Part shown: one piece after another, positions 11,753 through 22,571 of the stretch
Layout: each line of letters begins with the position of its first letter
Numbering within the stretch: position 1 is the stretch's first letter
From: Rhynchosporium graminicola
Taxonomy: Eukaryota; Ascomycota; Leotiomycetes; Helotiales; Ploettnerulaceae
Assembly (NCBI GenBank): GCA_900074885.1
Contig: FJUW01000030.1
Location: 458,307 to 522,306, forward strand
Direction of reading: 5' to 3'
Length of the DNA stretch: 64,000 bases
Made by a program: the position numbers and the translations under genes
Notes under the pieces: generated by a model
The model's input: the letters and a program-made list of their open reading frames with translations, nothing else
Database searches by the model: none
What the model was told of the DNA's origin: nothing

Positions 11753-13843
11753 TCAAAAGCCTGGAAACGCATTTGTAAAAGTTTGTCGCCCTACAAAGTC
11801 CATCAACATTGGAACTCAAGGTAAAGAATGATGGGCAAACTTACATTTCGGTAGCCCCCTCTGCCCGACCAAATCCGGATCCCGTATAGGAATCTGCCCA
11901 GCTTGCAACTCTCGTATCCTCATGTCCACAAAATCCCGTCTTGATAGTTCAAGATCAAAACTCGAAATTTGGTTATTTGGTTCCCTGCCCGTCCCAGGAT
12001 GTGCTACAAAAACCGGTTGTGGTTGCAAAGGCAGTGGCTGTACAGACGGCGGTCTCAGAAGGGTCTTTTGGAGTTTAGCTTTCATATCTCGAAGCCGCCT
12101 CCGGGCACCATAGGCCTCGATATCTGCCCCTTGGTTTTCATTTTCATTCTCCGCCGACACACGAGATCTTATCTGACGCAAATTCCGCTCCCTCCGAACC
12201 ATAGCATTCGTGATCTTCGTAGGACAAGAACCAAGTGGCAGCGCACTCTTCTTACACATTGGACATAACGAGCTATTGTTGACAAGGAAAGTATCGATGC
12301 ATTCTGAATGAAATATATGTCCACAAGGAAGCTCTCGTATTTCAGAGATCCCGGATTCGAAATCTTCGAGACAGATTGCGCAGGTGGGTTGGATATAGGG
12401 GAGGAATTTATGTACGAACGTCGTCTCATGCAGCGAGCCCTTTTCTTCGGTGAGAACAATCTCTGCTGTTGATATCTCCTTTCCGGACGTTATATCGTCT
12501 ATCTGGGAGTCGAGAACTGTAGGAGCGCCGCTGAAATCATCGCACTGATCGATGGATATGAAATGCTCCTTTTGTTTTGGAGATGCCGGTAAGGATTTCT
12601 CATCCTCGGAAACGTAGATGAATAATGGCAAACGATCAATATCCGATTGAGGAACGCGAAGTCTTTTGATCCCGAGCGCTTCGAGATCGACTTCACCGTT
12701 GGCTACTCGTTGTCGTAGGGACTTCCTTCGAGACCTCTGAACGAAATGCATGAGCCCGGATATCAGTCCAAGCAAAACTACCAAAATGGCCACAACGACG
12801 AGAAAATATATCCAGATTATAGGCAGTACGGATTTAGTGCTCAGTCCTATTTGAGTATAGAGTCTAACATAGTCTCGTACGTCGATATCAGGAAGTCCTG
12901 CGAGTTCATGTCCATGAGGTACTTCGGTCATGTTTCCAGAGTACAGACTCAGTTGATGCATCAAAGCCGAACCTAGAGCTCCAGGGATGGCATACACAGG
13001 GAACGGATGATGGGTTTTCCATTTCCCACCATCGTGAAGGTCCCAGGTTTTATCATCGGTATGAGGAGTTATTGTGTTGTTCCCCGGCTGGTAGAATATC
13101 AAGGCACGCACAGGAGCCGCCCGGGCCGCCGTCATGTAGGAAAACGTACATTCGACATTGATCCATGGTGCGAGTGCTACGAGAGTGAAGTCGGTCTGAG
13201 GGAGGTTTGCCGTCCGGGTAACGTTGGAAGGCATGTATTTTTGGGAGATATCATGGCATCCATCGTCGGGCTTGAGATCAGGAACGTAGAGAAAACCACT
13301 GATAGTTCCATCCTGGTCTGCATTGCGTGTTGAGAGAGTTCGAAGTTCGTCATCGGCGAATTGCGTGAAGGATATATTAGACTTTACGATGTCAGCGTTT
13401 TCGCGTGGGAGCATGGAGGAAGGACCGATAGGAAGACATTCACGTACCCGCAACTGTGCCACGACTGTGTTTGCATCATACGTGGTGTCACTCCATTCAT
13501 CATTGGGCAACAATAAACTATACAAGATAACAATCAGTCAGTCAGTCAGTCAGTCAGTCAGTCAGTCAGTCAGTCAGTCGGTCATTGCAATGCTTGGCCG
13601 TCGTTCTGTCCACGCGCGGTTCTTGACCGCACGCAATGTGAAGAAACTTTCACCGGATCGCCGGAATCCGAATGGCGATACATCGTCCCAGACACCAACA
13701 TAGTCGACAAGGAATCAACTTACACAAAGGTCTCGATATCACTTATAGCTATCATGAAGGACGAAGTCAGTGAGGAGTCGTTAGAAGAGTGCAAATGATG
13801 AAGCCAAGGGAATACCAAGAATGCCAATAAACATGAATGTCAT
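11753..13843 (-). CDS. PA-domain-like transmembrane RING-H2 protein (probable E3 ubiquitin ligase)
   Basis: Four exons (13843-13816, 13748-13724, 13517-11845, 11790-11753) give 587 residues. Order: short hydrophobic N-terminus, a luminal region with several N-glycosylation sequons resembling a protease-associated domain, one strong membrane helix (IIWIYFLVVVAILVVLLGLI, around residue 260), a cytosolic acidic linker, and a C-terminal half RING-H2 (CAICLEDF ... CGHIFHSECIDTF ... CPMCK). This is the layout of PA-TM-RING ligases of endosome, Golgi or vacuole membranes. The terminal exon of 38 bp is supported by GTAAGT...TTGTAG and yields the end KWRQTFTNAFPGF. The first two mini-exons are less certain; the intron after them contains an 11-copy CAGT repeat. 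Substrates are unknown. Confidence 0.8.
13535..13578 (+). repeat. (CAGT)11 microsatellite in an intron
   Basis: Eleven uninterrupted copies of CAGT followed by a degenerate copy, lying inside the 206-bp second intron of the RING-protein gene (13723-13518), about 20 bp from its acceptor. Perfect repetition is directly visible. Length polymorphism between isolates would be expected. Confidence 0.97.
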
Positions 13844-16427
13844 GCCAATGGAATGCCCAGCTCATGCCAAGCAAGAATAGGGGATCGATCACAGGGAACT
13901 TCGGATGTAACATACACATCTAGAGTTCCGTTTCTTCAATAGAATGATTGTAATCTTCGGAGTCGAGTCCTCCGTGTAGACACACCCAGTTCAGTTCGGA
14001 GTGAACCGTGTACAAATACGGTCTTTGTTGATGCGATGCGATGCAATACTCTCGTGCTGGATTTGGTTGGTAGGTAGGGCTGGTGATTGTTTGCATTGCC
14101 AAGGGAAAATTGAAGGTTTGCCCAGGCTGAGCCAAGGGCCTTCAAGCTTTGCGGACGGGCTGACCGAAGCTTTATTGTATTACAGTAGATGAAAGGCCGC
14201 TAATGCGAATGCGGACCGAGACTGGTCCGAGACGGGAGGATACAATTGGAATACGAGTGAGTCATGCAAGGTAGGTAGGTATAAGTATCTACATGATGGG
14301 AGAAAGAATCAGGTGGACAGAATGGACCAACTGCAGCAAGGAACCTGATTCATCTTAGCAGAATCCCGACCGACCTCTTTTTCTACCTGTGTTCCTCTCT
14401 CTTGCGACTTTTCATATGCGGTGGGTGGTGTGGGGAAATGAAGGATCATTTGCCTTGAGTCGCAGTATAAGTAAGTGTTCTTGCTTGTCAAAATCGGTCA
14501 GGTACCACCGGTATTACTCCGATACAGAGGATACAGAGGACTACCCAAGGTTCAAACGATTATCGGAGTTGAAACTTGTGATATAAAGCCCGGAAGAGAA
14601 AGACTCACGAGAATGATATGACTGGGACTGACGGATTACAGTACTCCACGTCCTTCTGCTGCGACGTTACATCTAGAGAGGTTGTCAACGAACTCCGCCA
14701 ACCATGGGCATCCATCCCCTTCCCTTCCACTGAATGCGAGGTTCGACAAGCAGACAGCTGATCACCATCATCAAGCCTGCATTCAAAGAAAAAGGGGAAA
14801 TTCCAAACTCTGTCTCCGCATAAGCTGTGCTGAGAGTTCCTTAGAGACTCACTCAGTACAGTAACAGCAAAGAATGGGGTACTGGGGAACTCCCCCTTAC
14901 TCCGCACAGCCATGATTATGCAAAAGCCTATCTAGGTACGGAAGCACCTATCTTGGAAGACAATAGAACCGAAACGGAACGAGATATCCCAAAGAAGGAA
15001 TTCGCAGCGCCGTCTTTAAGAGCTATCGCGTATCCGCTCAATGAAACCCTCACCTCTCTTCTCACCGGGCGAATGACGAATCGGTTTTCTCCAAGGTATA
15101 TTTTACCGATCTGTTGGTCCTGGCGACTGTACCGAGACTACCTACCTACCTTAGGTAGGCAAAGAAAATCGTCTTGAGCGACGAGAGAACTAGCATGTAA
15201 GTATGCTTGACGTATGGGTTAAGTAGACCCTTACCCTGTCTCTACCATAGGGGGTCTTAACAAGGGCGAGTTACCTATCATTTGATCAAGATCCGTCTAA
15301 ATGTGGATGAAAATCTACTTGAACTACCTACTCTACAGGCTAGGGGTTCATTTGCCCCAATTGATGCGTACTCTGATGTTGCAACTTGATTCCCAAACCC
15401 ACAAAAACACTACGGGATATCACCTACTAAACACACGCTTCAATATCACATACCAATCCACAACTTCCCTCCCGACCCAGCCTCCCACATATCAACAATA
15501 CGATGTAAAACTTACCACGAGCTTTTTAGATATCTACCTACATTACCTACTTCCCAGCTACTTCGCCAAAGACGAATCGGCCCTACCTACTTTAGCCTCG
15601 TACTTCCGGAACAATGATGCCGTTTCCTCTACGTCATATAGATCAACAATGTAAACAAGTCAAAGCTAGCTAAATCCTGCTTAAGATACGCAGGTACCTT
15701 AGTGACACTCCCTCGCTTCTTGCATATCATACCTAACCTCGCCAAACGAGGTAAGTAGATGGGTTTCCGTCCCAGATATCCCGTCGGTCAGTAAGGTAGG
15801 TATCCCAGTTACGTCCAGACTATCTCATTCATACCATGTCGCTTGTTTGTCCGTAAACAAACAATCACCACATCATCGGGAAGGGAAGTGGCTTGAGAAC
15901 TCCAAATTAGTTAGATAAACAAGAATATCTCTACCTCGCAGCCCATCGCCCGCCAGACCCTACAATCCTGGAAGATCTAAGAGGGATTCGTGTGTCTAAA
16001 AATGTATGCTCCTCTCACAAATCAACGGACTGGTGGCCTCACACCAGGAATGGACATCACAGGAATCCCTGTTTTGAAGCAGGATTTTGGAGGACTTTGA
16101 AGAAGGAATTACATGTCAAGGAGAGAATCTGGATGAGTTACTTTATCTCCATTTGTGATGAGTATGTGGATATAAGTGAGCAGGTAGGGGACCGAGGAGT
16201 TACCAGTTTGCTAGTGGGTATAAGTCGTAATTTTCTGTATGATAGATGCGGAGAGCTGGGAAAGTCTTTTAGACCTGGGCGAGGGCTACGAGCAGCAGTA
16301 GAACCGCGGAGGTATCCCCCGAGCTGGATGTGATGTGGTACAAGCTCAATGATATCAAACCGACCCAAGAAGCACGAAGAGGTAGCAATAACAAAGCAAT
16401 CAATTCTCATTCACAATCTACCTAGGT
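13844..16427. other. Long intergenic region rich in CTACCTA/TAGGTAG motifs
   Basis: About 2.6 kb without a supportable gene. Its right end carries the rad1 3' flank and its left end the RING-gene promoter. The tetramer-like motif CCTA/TAGG recurs at about 14269, 15141, 15536, 15587 and 15795, including one near-perfect hairpin listed separately. Short frames here have no splice partners. Confidence 0.45.
15145..15159. repeat. Short perfect palindrome CCTACCT-T-AGGTAGG
   Basis: Two 7-bp inverted arms around a single T. It sits in the non-coding region between the RING gene and rad1 and is the most symmetrical copy of a motif repeated through this interval. It could be a binding site for a dimeric regulator or only part of simple-sequence drift. 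Confidence 0.5.
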
Positions 16428-17505
16428 TTAAAGCAAGTCCTCATCATCACCATACTCATCATCATCCTCCTCACTCCCCTCCTCCTCATCTTCATCATCC
16501 TCCCCACGAACGAAAGGAACAAATCGAAAGTCAACAAAACTGATACCACCACCCTCAACTTCAACCATGAATTGCAAGCTAAGAACACCCTGCTCATCAC
16601 CCCTAACACTAACCTTGCTAGCCAACCTCATAGCTTCCGCAGCACTCTTGATCATCTCAAACTTATAGCTTTGAGTCCACTTCTCCGCCACAGTAAATGT
16701 CTCAAGTAATTCTCTCCCTTTAGCGAACTCGACACTTGCACTCCCAAGTGGTCCAACAGCTGAAAGACTTAAATAAGGTGCAGCGGGATAGGCAGTGAGG
16801 TCAAGTCGCGTAGGAGAAGTAGCGCTCAATTCGGAAACAGCGTCAAATAGCCAGCGAGCTTGCATGATAATCTTAAGTTGCATAGCATCTCTGGCAAAAG
16901 GAATCTCCTCCGGGTTCTCAGGTTCGTAAGTATGAAGATTGCAAGTTGTAGTCACGCCGGATTCTTCGAGGATGATACTGAATGGTGAGCCAATGCCAGC
17001 GTATGAGAGACGACAGACTCCGGCCATACCGAGAGCTTGGTTGCTGAATGCGTTGGGACGGCTGGGACGTATGTTGCTCGAATAGCTGTCGGCGTTGGAT
17101 TTTAGGAAACGGGTATTTGTGGGATCTGCAGCGCCGAAGATTTGGAGGGTTTCGAGCAGGGCGGAAAGTGAGACTTGGAAGTTGGGAAGATCGAGTATTG
17201 AAGATTCGGTATCGTCTGCTGGGGTCTCTTGTTCGGGAAGTATGCAGGAGAATGTGGTAAAGAGGGCCTTGTCGAGAAAAACAATTCCTGAATGTGTTAG
17301 TAGTGCAAAGGATCGACAGGGAAGTGAACTGACCTTGCATGACACGAGATTCCTCAACTGCAAACCGTATGCCTTCAGGACTGATCTGGACTTGTGCCTT
17401 GGGTGCAAAACGGATGCAATTTAGTAGTTGAAAGAGTTGCCTTGCCGAGCTCGAAACTGATTTGAAGATAGGCGGAAGATTATCTGGGTCGCCGATAGTA
17501 GACAT
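16428..17505 (-). CDS. rad1: Rad1/Rec1/Rad17 subunit of the 9-1-1 checkpoint clamp
   Basis: Two exons (17505-17334 and 17287-16428) around a 46-bp intron give 343 residues. The protein belongs to the Rad1 family of PCNA-like clamp subunits that with Hus1 and Rad9 form the ring loaded at DNA damage to activate the checkpoint kinase in the nucleus. Evidence: N-terminal half FKSVSSSARQLFQLLNCIRFAPKAQV followed by the family block ISPEGIRFAVEESRVMQG, then IVFLDKALF; the second PCNA-like fold includes RLSYAGIGSPFSIILEESG. The C-terminus ends in a strongly acidic tail of Asp/Glu. ATG at 17505 gives the usual length. It lies downstream of ost5 on the same strand, about 145 bp apart. Confidence 0.9.
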
Positions 17506-17649
17506 CTTGCTGAAGTGGGTATAGTCGAATTGAAGAATAGGTATTGTCACAAGGTTTGAAGTGCGCTGAACTCCTGCTTTTATTGCTCCAGATATTGTAC
17601 AGGTATTATGCGAAGTAAGGAAATTCGTTGAGGTTTGGAGATCGATTGT

Positions 17650-17992
17650 CTATACATAAACGCCAACTGCACAGATCATGTATACGGCGCCGAAGCTGTC
17701 TTATGTCAGGATCTGTTAATTAAGATTGAAGTACTGAACATACGCAATTGATAACGAAGCTGGAATTCCAATGAGAGGTATGTTCAGAACTGATCTGTCT
17801 ACGATGAACGTTAGGCTTCGTTCTGCCAGTGGCAAGCATGTATAGCAACTTACTCAGTCCAAAATATCCAGAGAGAAGGAGACCGATGGATAGCAGTGTG
17901 AAGCCAACGAAGAATTGACTGTCTTTGGCAATGGTTGGGACGAATGGGTTGCCGGCGGCACTCTCCCAGACCTGGTGCAATGAGGAATCCAT
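17650..17992 (-). CDS. ost5: Oligosaccharyltransferase subunit Ost5 (TMEM258 family)
   Basis: Three exons (17992-17854, 17798-17744, 17695-17650) give 79 residues, the normal size. Ost5 is a small two-helix membrane subunit of the ER oligosaccharyltransferase that N-glycosylates nascent secretory proteins. Evidence: N-terminal family block HQVWESAAGNPF, first membrane helix FFVGFTLLSIGLLLSGYFGL, the short RSVLNIPLIGIPASL link, and the second helix ending VYMICAVGVYV at the stop, as in fungal Ost5. Both introns (55 and 48 bp) have canonical borders and consistent phase. Confidence 0.92.
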
Positions 17993-18722
17993 AGACTTTG
18001 AGTTGTTTGATTTGATTTGGCGGATCGAAATAAGTCAAGTGTATTTAAGCCTTAAATCGATTCTCTGGTGTTGGAGATGGAAGTTGAATGTCGTTGTCAA
18101 TATAAGTGCTTCAGAGGAAGCTCTAATTCGCGACCTGGCCTTCTCCCCAAAGTGGACTAAGTCCGGCGAAAGGTATCACCGTATCCCCAGGGCTTAAGCT
18201 CATGCATGCATCGCTAGGATGAACGACATTTGATAAAGGTACTCCAGAACATTTTCGATCTTGCTGGATATAAGTACCTTTCGTCATATATAAGTTGTTG
18301 ATTCACTGAATATTTCTCCTGCTTTGCGTACTATGAATCGAAAACCTGATATTATCTCCCAATTATGATTTGACAGCCAAGAGTGTTTACAAGGCTGCCA
18401 TGCAGCCTTGCTTATTCCGATTCGCTAGTCCTAATCCGAGGATCCTACCTCCACCTTCATGACTTCACTCTCGAGTCCATGACTGACTTCACTTTATATT
18501 CATCGAGACTCATCCTGACGACCAATCCACGTCCTCTGCCGCAAACAGATTGCAGTAAGTGCCAGGTCTAACAACTCAACAATCCACCATTCCAACGCGC
18601 ACATGCTGGCTGTCATACTGCATCAAACGCTTTGCCGGACCTCAATAGCATAAGGCTGAACCCCCTCCTCACCCGAAGTGGCATCAGAATTCCTCACGAC
18701 AACCCATCGCACACCATTTAAT
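17993..18722. promoter_or_regulatory. Divergent promoter region of ost5 and gcn5
   Basis: 730 bp between the start codons of two divergently transcribed housekeeping genes. No coding frame was supported. The region just before 18723 is CA/CT-rich as expected for a fungal leader. No named operator is claimed. Confidence 0.4.
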
Positions 18723-19904
18723 ATGGGCCCAGTGAAAGAACTCAAGAGGAAGGCAACCGATGAGCCCAATACACCATCAGATAGCAAGCGAATCAAGAAA
18801 TCATCGACAGAACCCCCTGAAGCAAAAGCCGTACACCGAATACCCTTTCCAGAAAGACCGGCAGTAATAGAAGAACGAAATGGTGAAATCGAATTCCGAG
18901 TCGTCAATAATGACAACAAACGCGAGAGCATGATCATCCTCACAGGCCTCAAATGTATCTTTCAGAAGCAACTTCCCAAGATGCCAAAGGACTACATAGC
19001 CCGACTCGTTTACGACCGAACACATTTATCGATAGCTATCGTCAAGAAGCCATTGGAGGTAGTAGGAGGAATCACATACCGACCGTTCCATAAGCAGCAA
19101 TTTGCTGAGATTGTCTTCTGTGCTATCTCTTCAGATCAGCAAGTCAAAGGTTACGGCGCACATCTCATGTCGCATCTGAAGGATTATGTCAGAGCTACTT
19201 CGAAAGTCATGCATTTCCTCACTTATGCTGATAATTACGCCATCGGATATTTCAAGAAGCAGGGATTCACAAAGGACATCACGTTGGAGAAGGAGAAGTG
19301 GATGGGATATATCAAGGATTATGAGGGCGGAACAATCATGCAATGCTCCATGCTTCCCCGAGTTCGATATCTGGAGATGGGACGTATGCTGCTGAAGCAG
19401 AAGGAGGTTGTGCATGCAAAGATCCGAGCATTCAGCAAAAGTCATGTTGTACATCAGCCTCCTAAAGAATGGAAGAACGGCATTGGCAAAATCGATCCTA
19501 TGTCTATCCCCGCCATTCGGGAATCAGGCTGGTCACCAGATATGGACGAACTAGCTCGTCAACCTCGCCACGGACCCAACTACAATCAACTCCTCCATCT
19601 GCTAAACGACATGCAAAACCACGCATCAGCATGGCCATTCAATCATCCTGTCAATTCGGAAGAGGTGCATGATTACTATGAGGTCATTAAGGAGCCTATG
19701 GACCTCAGTACTATGGAGAGGAAACTTGAGGCGGAGAATTACGCTACACCGGAAGATTTCATTAGGGATGCGAAGTTGGTGTTTGATAATTGCAGGAAGT
19801 ATAATAATGAGACGACGCCATATGCAAAGAGTGCGAATAAGCTGGAAAAGTATATGTGGCAGCAGATCAAGGCTATTCCGGAGTGGTCGCACCTGGAGCC
19901 GTAG
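18723..19904 (+). CDS. gcn5: Histone acetyltransferase Gcn5
   Basis: Intronless frame of 393 residues from the ATG at 18723; an in-frame GTG further upstream is not needed. Gcn5 is the catalytic subunit of SAGA and ADA and acetylates histone H3 tails. The GNAT domain spans about residues 50-210: catalytic Glu129 in [10 protein letters not shown], acetyl-CoA loop QVKGYGA at 140-146. A linker with [13 protein letters not shown] leads to a bromodomain at about 285-388 with the acetyl-lysine-binding Asn361 in CRKYNN. The N-terminal 40 residues are a basic, Ser/Lys-rich tail. Its partner Ada3 is encoded about 13 kb to the left on the same strand. Confidence 0.97.
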   Translation: MGPVKELKRKATDEPNTPSDSKRIKKSSTEPPEAKAVHRIPFPERPAVIEERNGEIEFRVVNNDNKRESMIILTGLKCIFQKQLPKMPKDYIARLVYDRTHLSIAIVKKPLEVVGGITYRPFHKQQFAEIVFCAISSDQQVKGYGAHLMSHLKDYVRATSKVMHFLTYADNYAIGYFKKQGFTKDITLEKEKWMGYIKDYEGGTIMQCSMLPRVRYLEMGRMLLKQKEVVHAKIRAFSKSHVVHQPPKEWKNGIGKIDPMSIPAIRESGWSPDMDELARQPRHGPNYNQLLHLLNDMQNHASAWPFNHPVNSEEVHDYYEVIKEPMDLSTMERKLEAENYATPEDFIRDAKLVFDNCRKYNNETTPYAKSANKLEKYMWQQIKAIPEWSHLEP

Positions 19905-21390
19905 TTGATATGAGCAGTGGGAATGGTTGAATGGGTGCATCTACGAAGGATCGGAGCTCCATGATCGTATTGGTTCGGCTGGATTTTGATATTGGCAGCG
20001 TCTTCATGGAAGCTTGAAGCTGTGGCAGGCGTTAAGAATGAATTGACTTGGTATGGTCACGGCTGGCGATTTGTTTTGCAGCAGGCATGGTGTTGGGGCG
20101 GGCGTGGTGTTAGAGTGGGCATGCTGCTAGGTGTCTTGCAGGGGTGATCTCCTAGGCGTATCAGAGGCTCTCTAGGACTTACTTATATCACTTCAAAAGG
20201 AAGGCATCCTCTTCACTCTTGCATATCATTTTCTCATGTGTCTCCTTGTGAGACAGCGGATATAGAAGTGGGCGTTACGACAAATTTCCTACACTGGTGT
20301 TTCCAAAGTCAATTCAAGACTTCGAGTAAACTTCACGAATTACCACCTGAAACGACCAATTCGTCCTTACACTTTTTCTTCCCTCACTATACTCTCTCTA
20401 TATACATCTACTTGTCAGCCATTGGTCCCTTAGTTCGTCCTATACGCTACTGTTCCACTCTTTGTTTCTCATACTTTTCACCCTTGTTTCGATACTCTTC
20501 ATTCCGACGACGTTCAAGATCCTCCTCCATCTCTTGCAACCGCTCCTTATCACTGCTCTAATACCTTCTTCTTCTCATCGAAAGCTGTCGGGTGTTCAAT
20601 CTACGGCAATCGGCGTCACGCTGCTAGATATCTGTCTGGATTGCCTATGGAGTTGTTGTTACTTCCTTTTAGTGCGAGAAACTTGGTTTCGAAGACTCGG
20701 AGTGCTCTACCTTCAATTTCAAGCTCGCTCGATCTTTGGGGAATGGGCTTGAGGCTATGATGAGTGTTTGTGAGCTGGTGATAGTCTTCTGGTCGTATGT
20801 AGAGGTAGGACTCGACGGTCTTGTGCATAGCTCCTCCATTCCTTGTCTCCAGGGAGCTGAGAAATCGACTGTCGATACTGTCGGCTTTCCGTCACTGTTC
20901 TGCGATACTGTAGTTCTCTTTGTCTATTCTTAGTGAAGCCTGCGAGTGGTGAAATCCGCGAATCCGATGAGTGTGGTAGGATTCAATATTTATTTGGCGT
21001 TACTACATCAAGAGCCTTTAAAGTTCTCTCTACAGATCTGAATATCTTTTCATAATACTGTAGAATTTGCTACGTCCAGCTCATCGGAGCGTAAGGTCCT
21101 GAAGAAACACAAAGAAGAACAAAGCCATTAAGACTTCTTTGTTCTATCAATAGTGATCTCAATGAGCGAGAGAAATTATGAAATCCAAGAAGGGAGACTC
21201 GTCAAAGAGCTTTTAACATACTTGAGGTCAATCAACTCTCCTACGACTATATCTTACCCTTTATCCCACCCACCTATATATCAACCTTCCTCTTTCCAAG
21301 CATTCATCTCCTCTCTTCTGCAAACCCTTTCATCAACACCTTGAATTATCACTATCCTCCAAATAGGAAAAGCAATCCCAAACCTCCAAA
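19905..21390. other. Intergenic region
   Basis: 1.5 kb with only overlapping short frames (for example 20238-20561 and 20462-20752) that lack conserved features, splice partners or codon regularity. It contains the gcn5 3' flank and the promoter of the cysteine-rich gene at 21391. Nothing else was recognised. Confidence 0.45.
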
Positions 21391-21798
21391 ATGTGCCACA
21401 AGCTCTATAAAACTTTCACCTGCTCCTGCACCCACCTCCTCTTTACCACTCCCTGCAATAATCACAATCCACATCCAATCACAGCGTCCTCTGCACCCGC
21501 AGATTATTGCTGCATAGACTGCCTAAACGTGGACCTTAATATCAACCCATCTGCTTCATCCTCATTCGAATACAAGTATACTAGATGTTTCAGCAACTAT
21601 ACCTGTGGCTGTACACGTCTTAGCAGCTTTGTACGACATCCAAAGGTAGAGTGTATGGCACCTAAGGAAGGTAAGAATGAGATTGTAAGGAGTAGTGATG
21701 TCAGTGTCCCGTGTTCGGAATGCTTTAGAGGAGAGATGGAGGAGATGGCGAAGATGTTTGAGAGGATTGAGCGGGATGTAGAGGGACGGGGAGAATAA
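21391..21798 (+). CDS. Small cysteine-rich protein starting MC-x-K
   Basis: Uninterrupted frame of 135 residues with many cysteines in CxC and CxxC pairs: MCHKLYKTFTCSCTH at the start, YCCIDC near residue 44, TCGC near residue 72, PCSEC near residue 110. The start context CCAAAATGTGC is the same as at the gene at 30455. Small ascomycete proteins beginning MC followed by a T-C-x-C or V-C-x-H block are common and uncharacterised; the cysteine/histidine spacing suggests zinc binding. There is no signal peptide, so it is not an obvious secreted effector. Function unknown. Confidence 0.65.
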   Translation: MCHKLYKTFTCSCTHLLFTTPCNNHNPHPITASSAPADYCCIDCLNVDLNINPSASSSFEYKYTRCFSNYTCGCTRLSSFVRHPKVECMAPKEGKNEIVRSSDVSVPCSECFRGEMEEMAKMFERIERDVEGRGE

Positions 21799-22571
21799 GA
21801 GACGGGACGCCAAAGATGAGAGATGGATGGAGTAATCATACTTTGTAGCATACAGACATGTTAGATTTAACTATAGCGTTTCATTTATTTCGATGGTGGA
21901 GAACAGCTCAGAATTCCGTTTCGGAATCCTGCGTATCAATTTAAAGTGATAGACCGAGTCTTATGGACAGCGTTAAGTACTATTAGGCTCACAGCAAGCG
22001 AAGGTGTAACTCACAAAGGGTGCTACTTGATCGAAGACAGTGCTTTGGGGATGTAATGAAATCAGACATCTCAAAATCGTCTTATACGTGCGACTTAATG
22101 AATTTAAAAGACACACGATGTCGCCGAGGCTTGGAACAAACATATATCGCTTCCAGTCCAGCTTGGCAGACTGCTAGTAAGAACAAGAATTCAACACTTC
22201 AAGGAGCATTACTCGGAGTGGGATGCAGAGTTCTGTTATAATTACAAATAGAGGTACCCTGCACACGGTACTTTTTGGTCGGATTTACCTCATCCCTATC
22301 ACATGACCAAGTCGTGAAGGGGAACTGGACGTCGATAATAATATGTACACCCAACGCAAGCTATATTTCGAAAACGTACGACCGACTGATGAATCTTTAC
22401 TCAAAAATGGCATTGTTGACATCTCCATCATCTATGCTCCTATGAATGCTCCTCTCAGCGCTCTATCATTGCAGCAGTTTTGCCCTCAAATGTGAGGCCT
22501 TCCACAAGTGTTTACATGTATATTGACATCCATCTTGCTCTCTACCCTCGATAAACCGTACTTCTGCAGCT
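21799..22571. other. Intergenic region
   Basis: 0.8 kb without a supportable gene; includes the promoter of the AIM9-like gene. The short frame at 22020-22241 has no supporting feature. Confidence 0.4.

Noticed and set aside
13535..13578. Regular repeats considered as a CRISPR-like array
   Set aside because: A 4-bp tandem microsatellite without spacers, in a eukaryotic intron.
18678..18722. Upstream GTG-initiated extension of gcn5
   Set aside because: Fungal genes start at ATG; the ATG at 18723 gives a normal Gcn5 and the extension adds no conserved sequence.
3320..19904. Ada3-to-Gcn5 interval considered as a functional gene cluster
   Set aside because: Genes in between (urease, RING protein, Rad1, Ost5) are on the opposite strand with separate promoters and unrelated roles; only the linkage itself is reported.
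20238..20933. Overlapping plus-strand frames after gcn5
   Set aside because: Low-complexity hydrophobic or Ser/Phe-rich readings without splice partners or conserved motifs.
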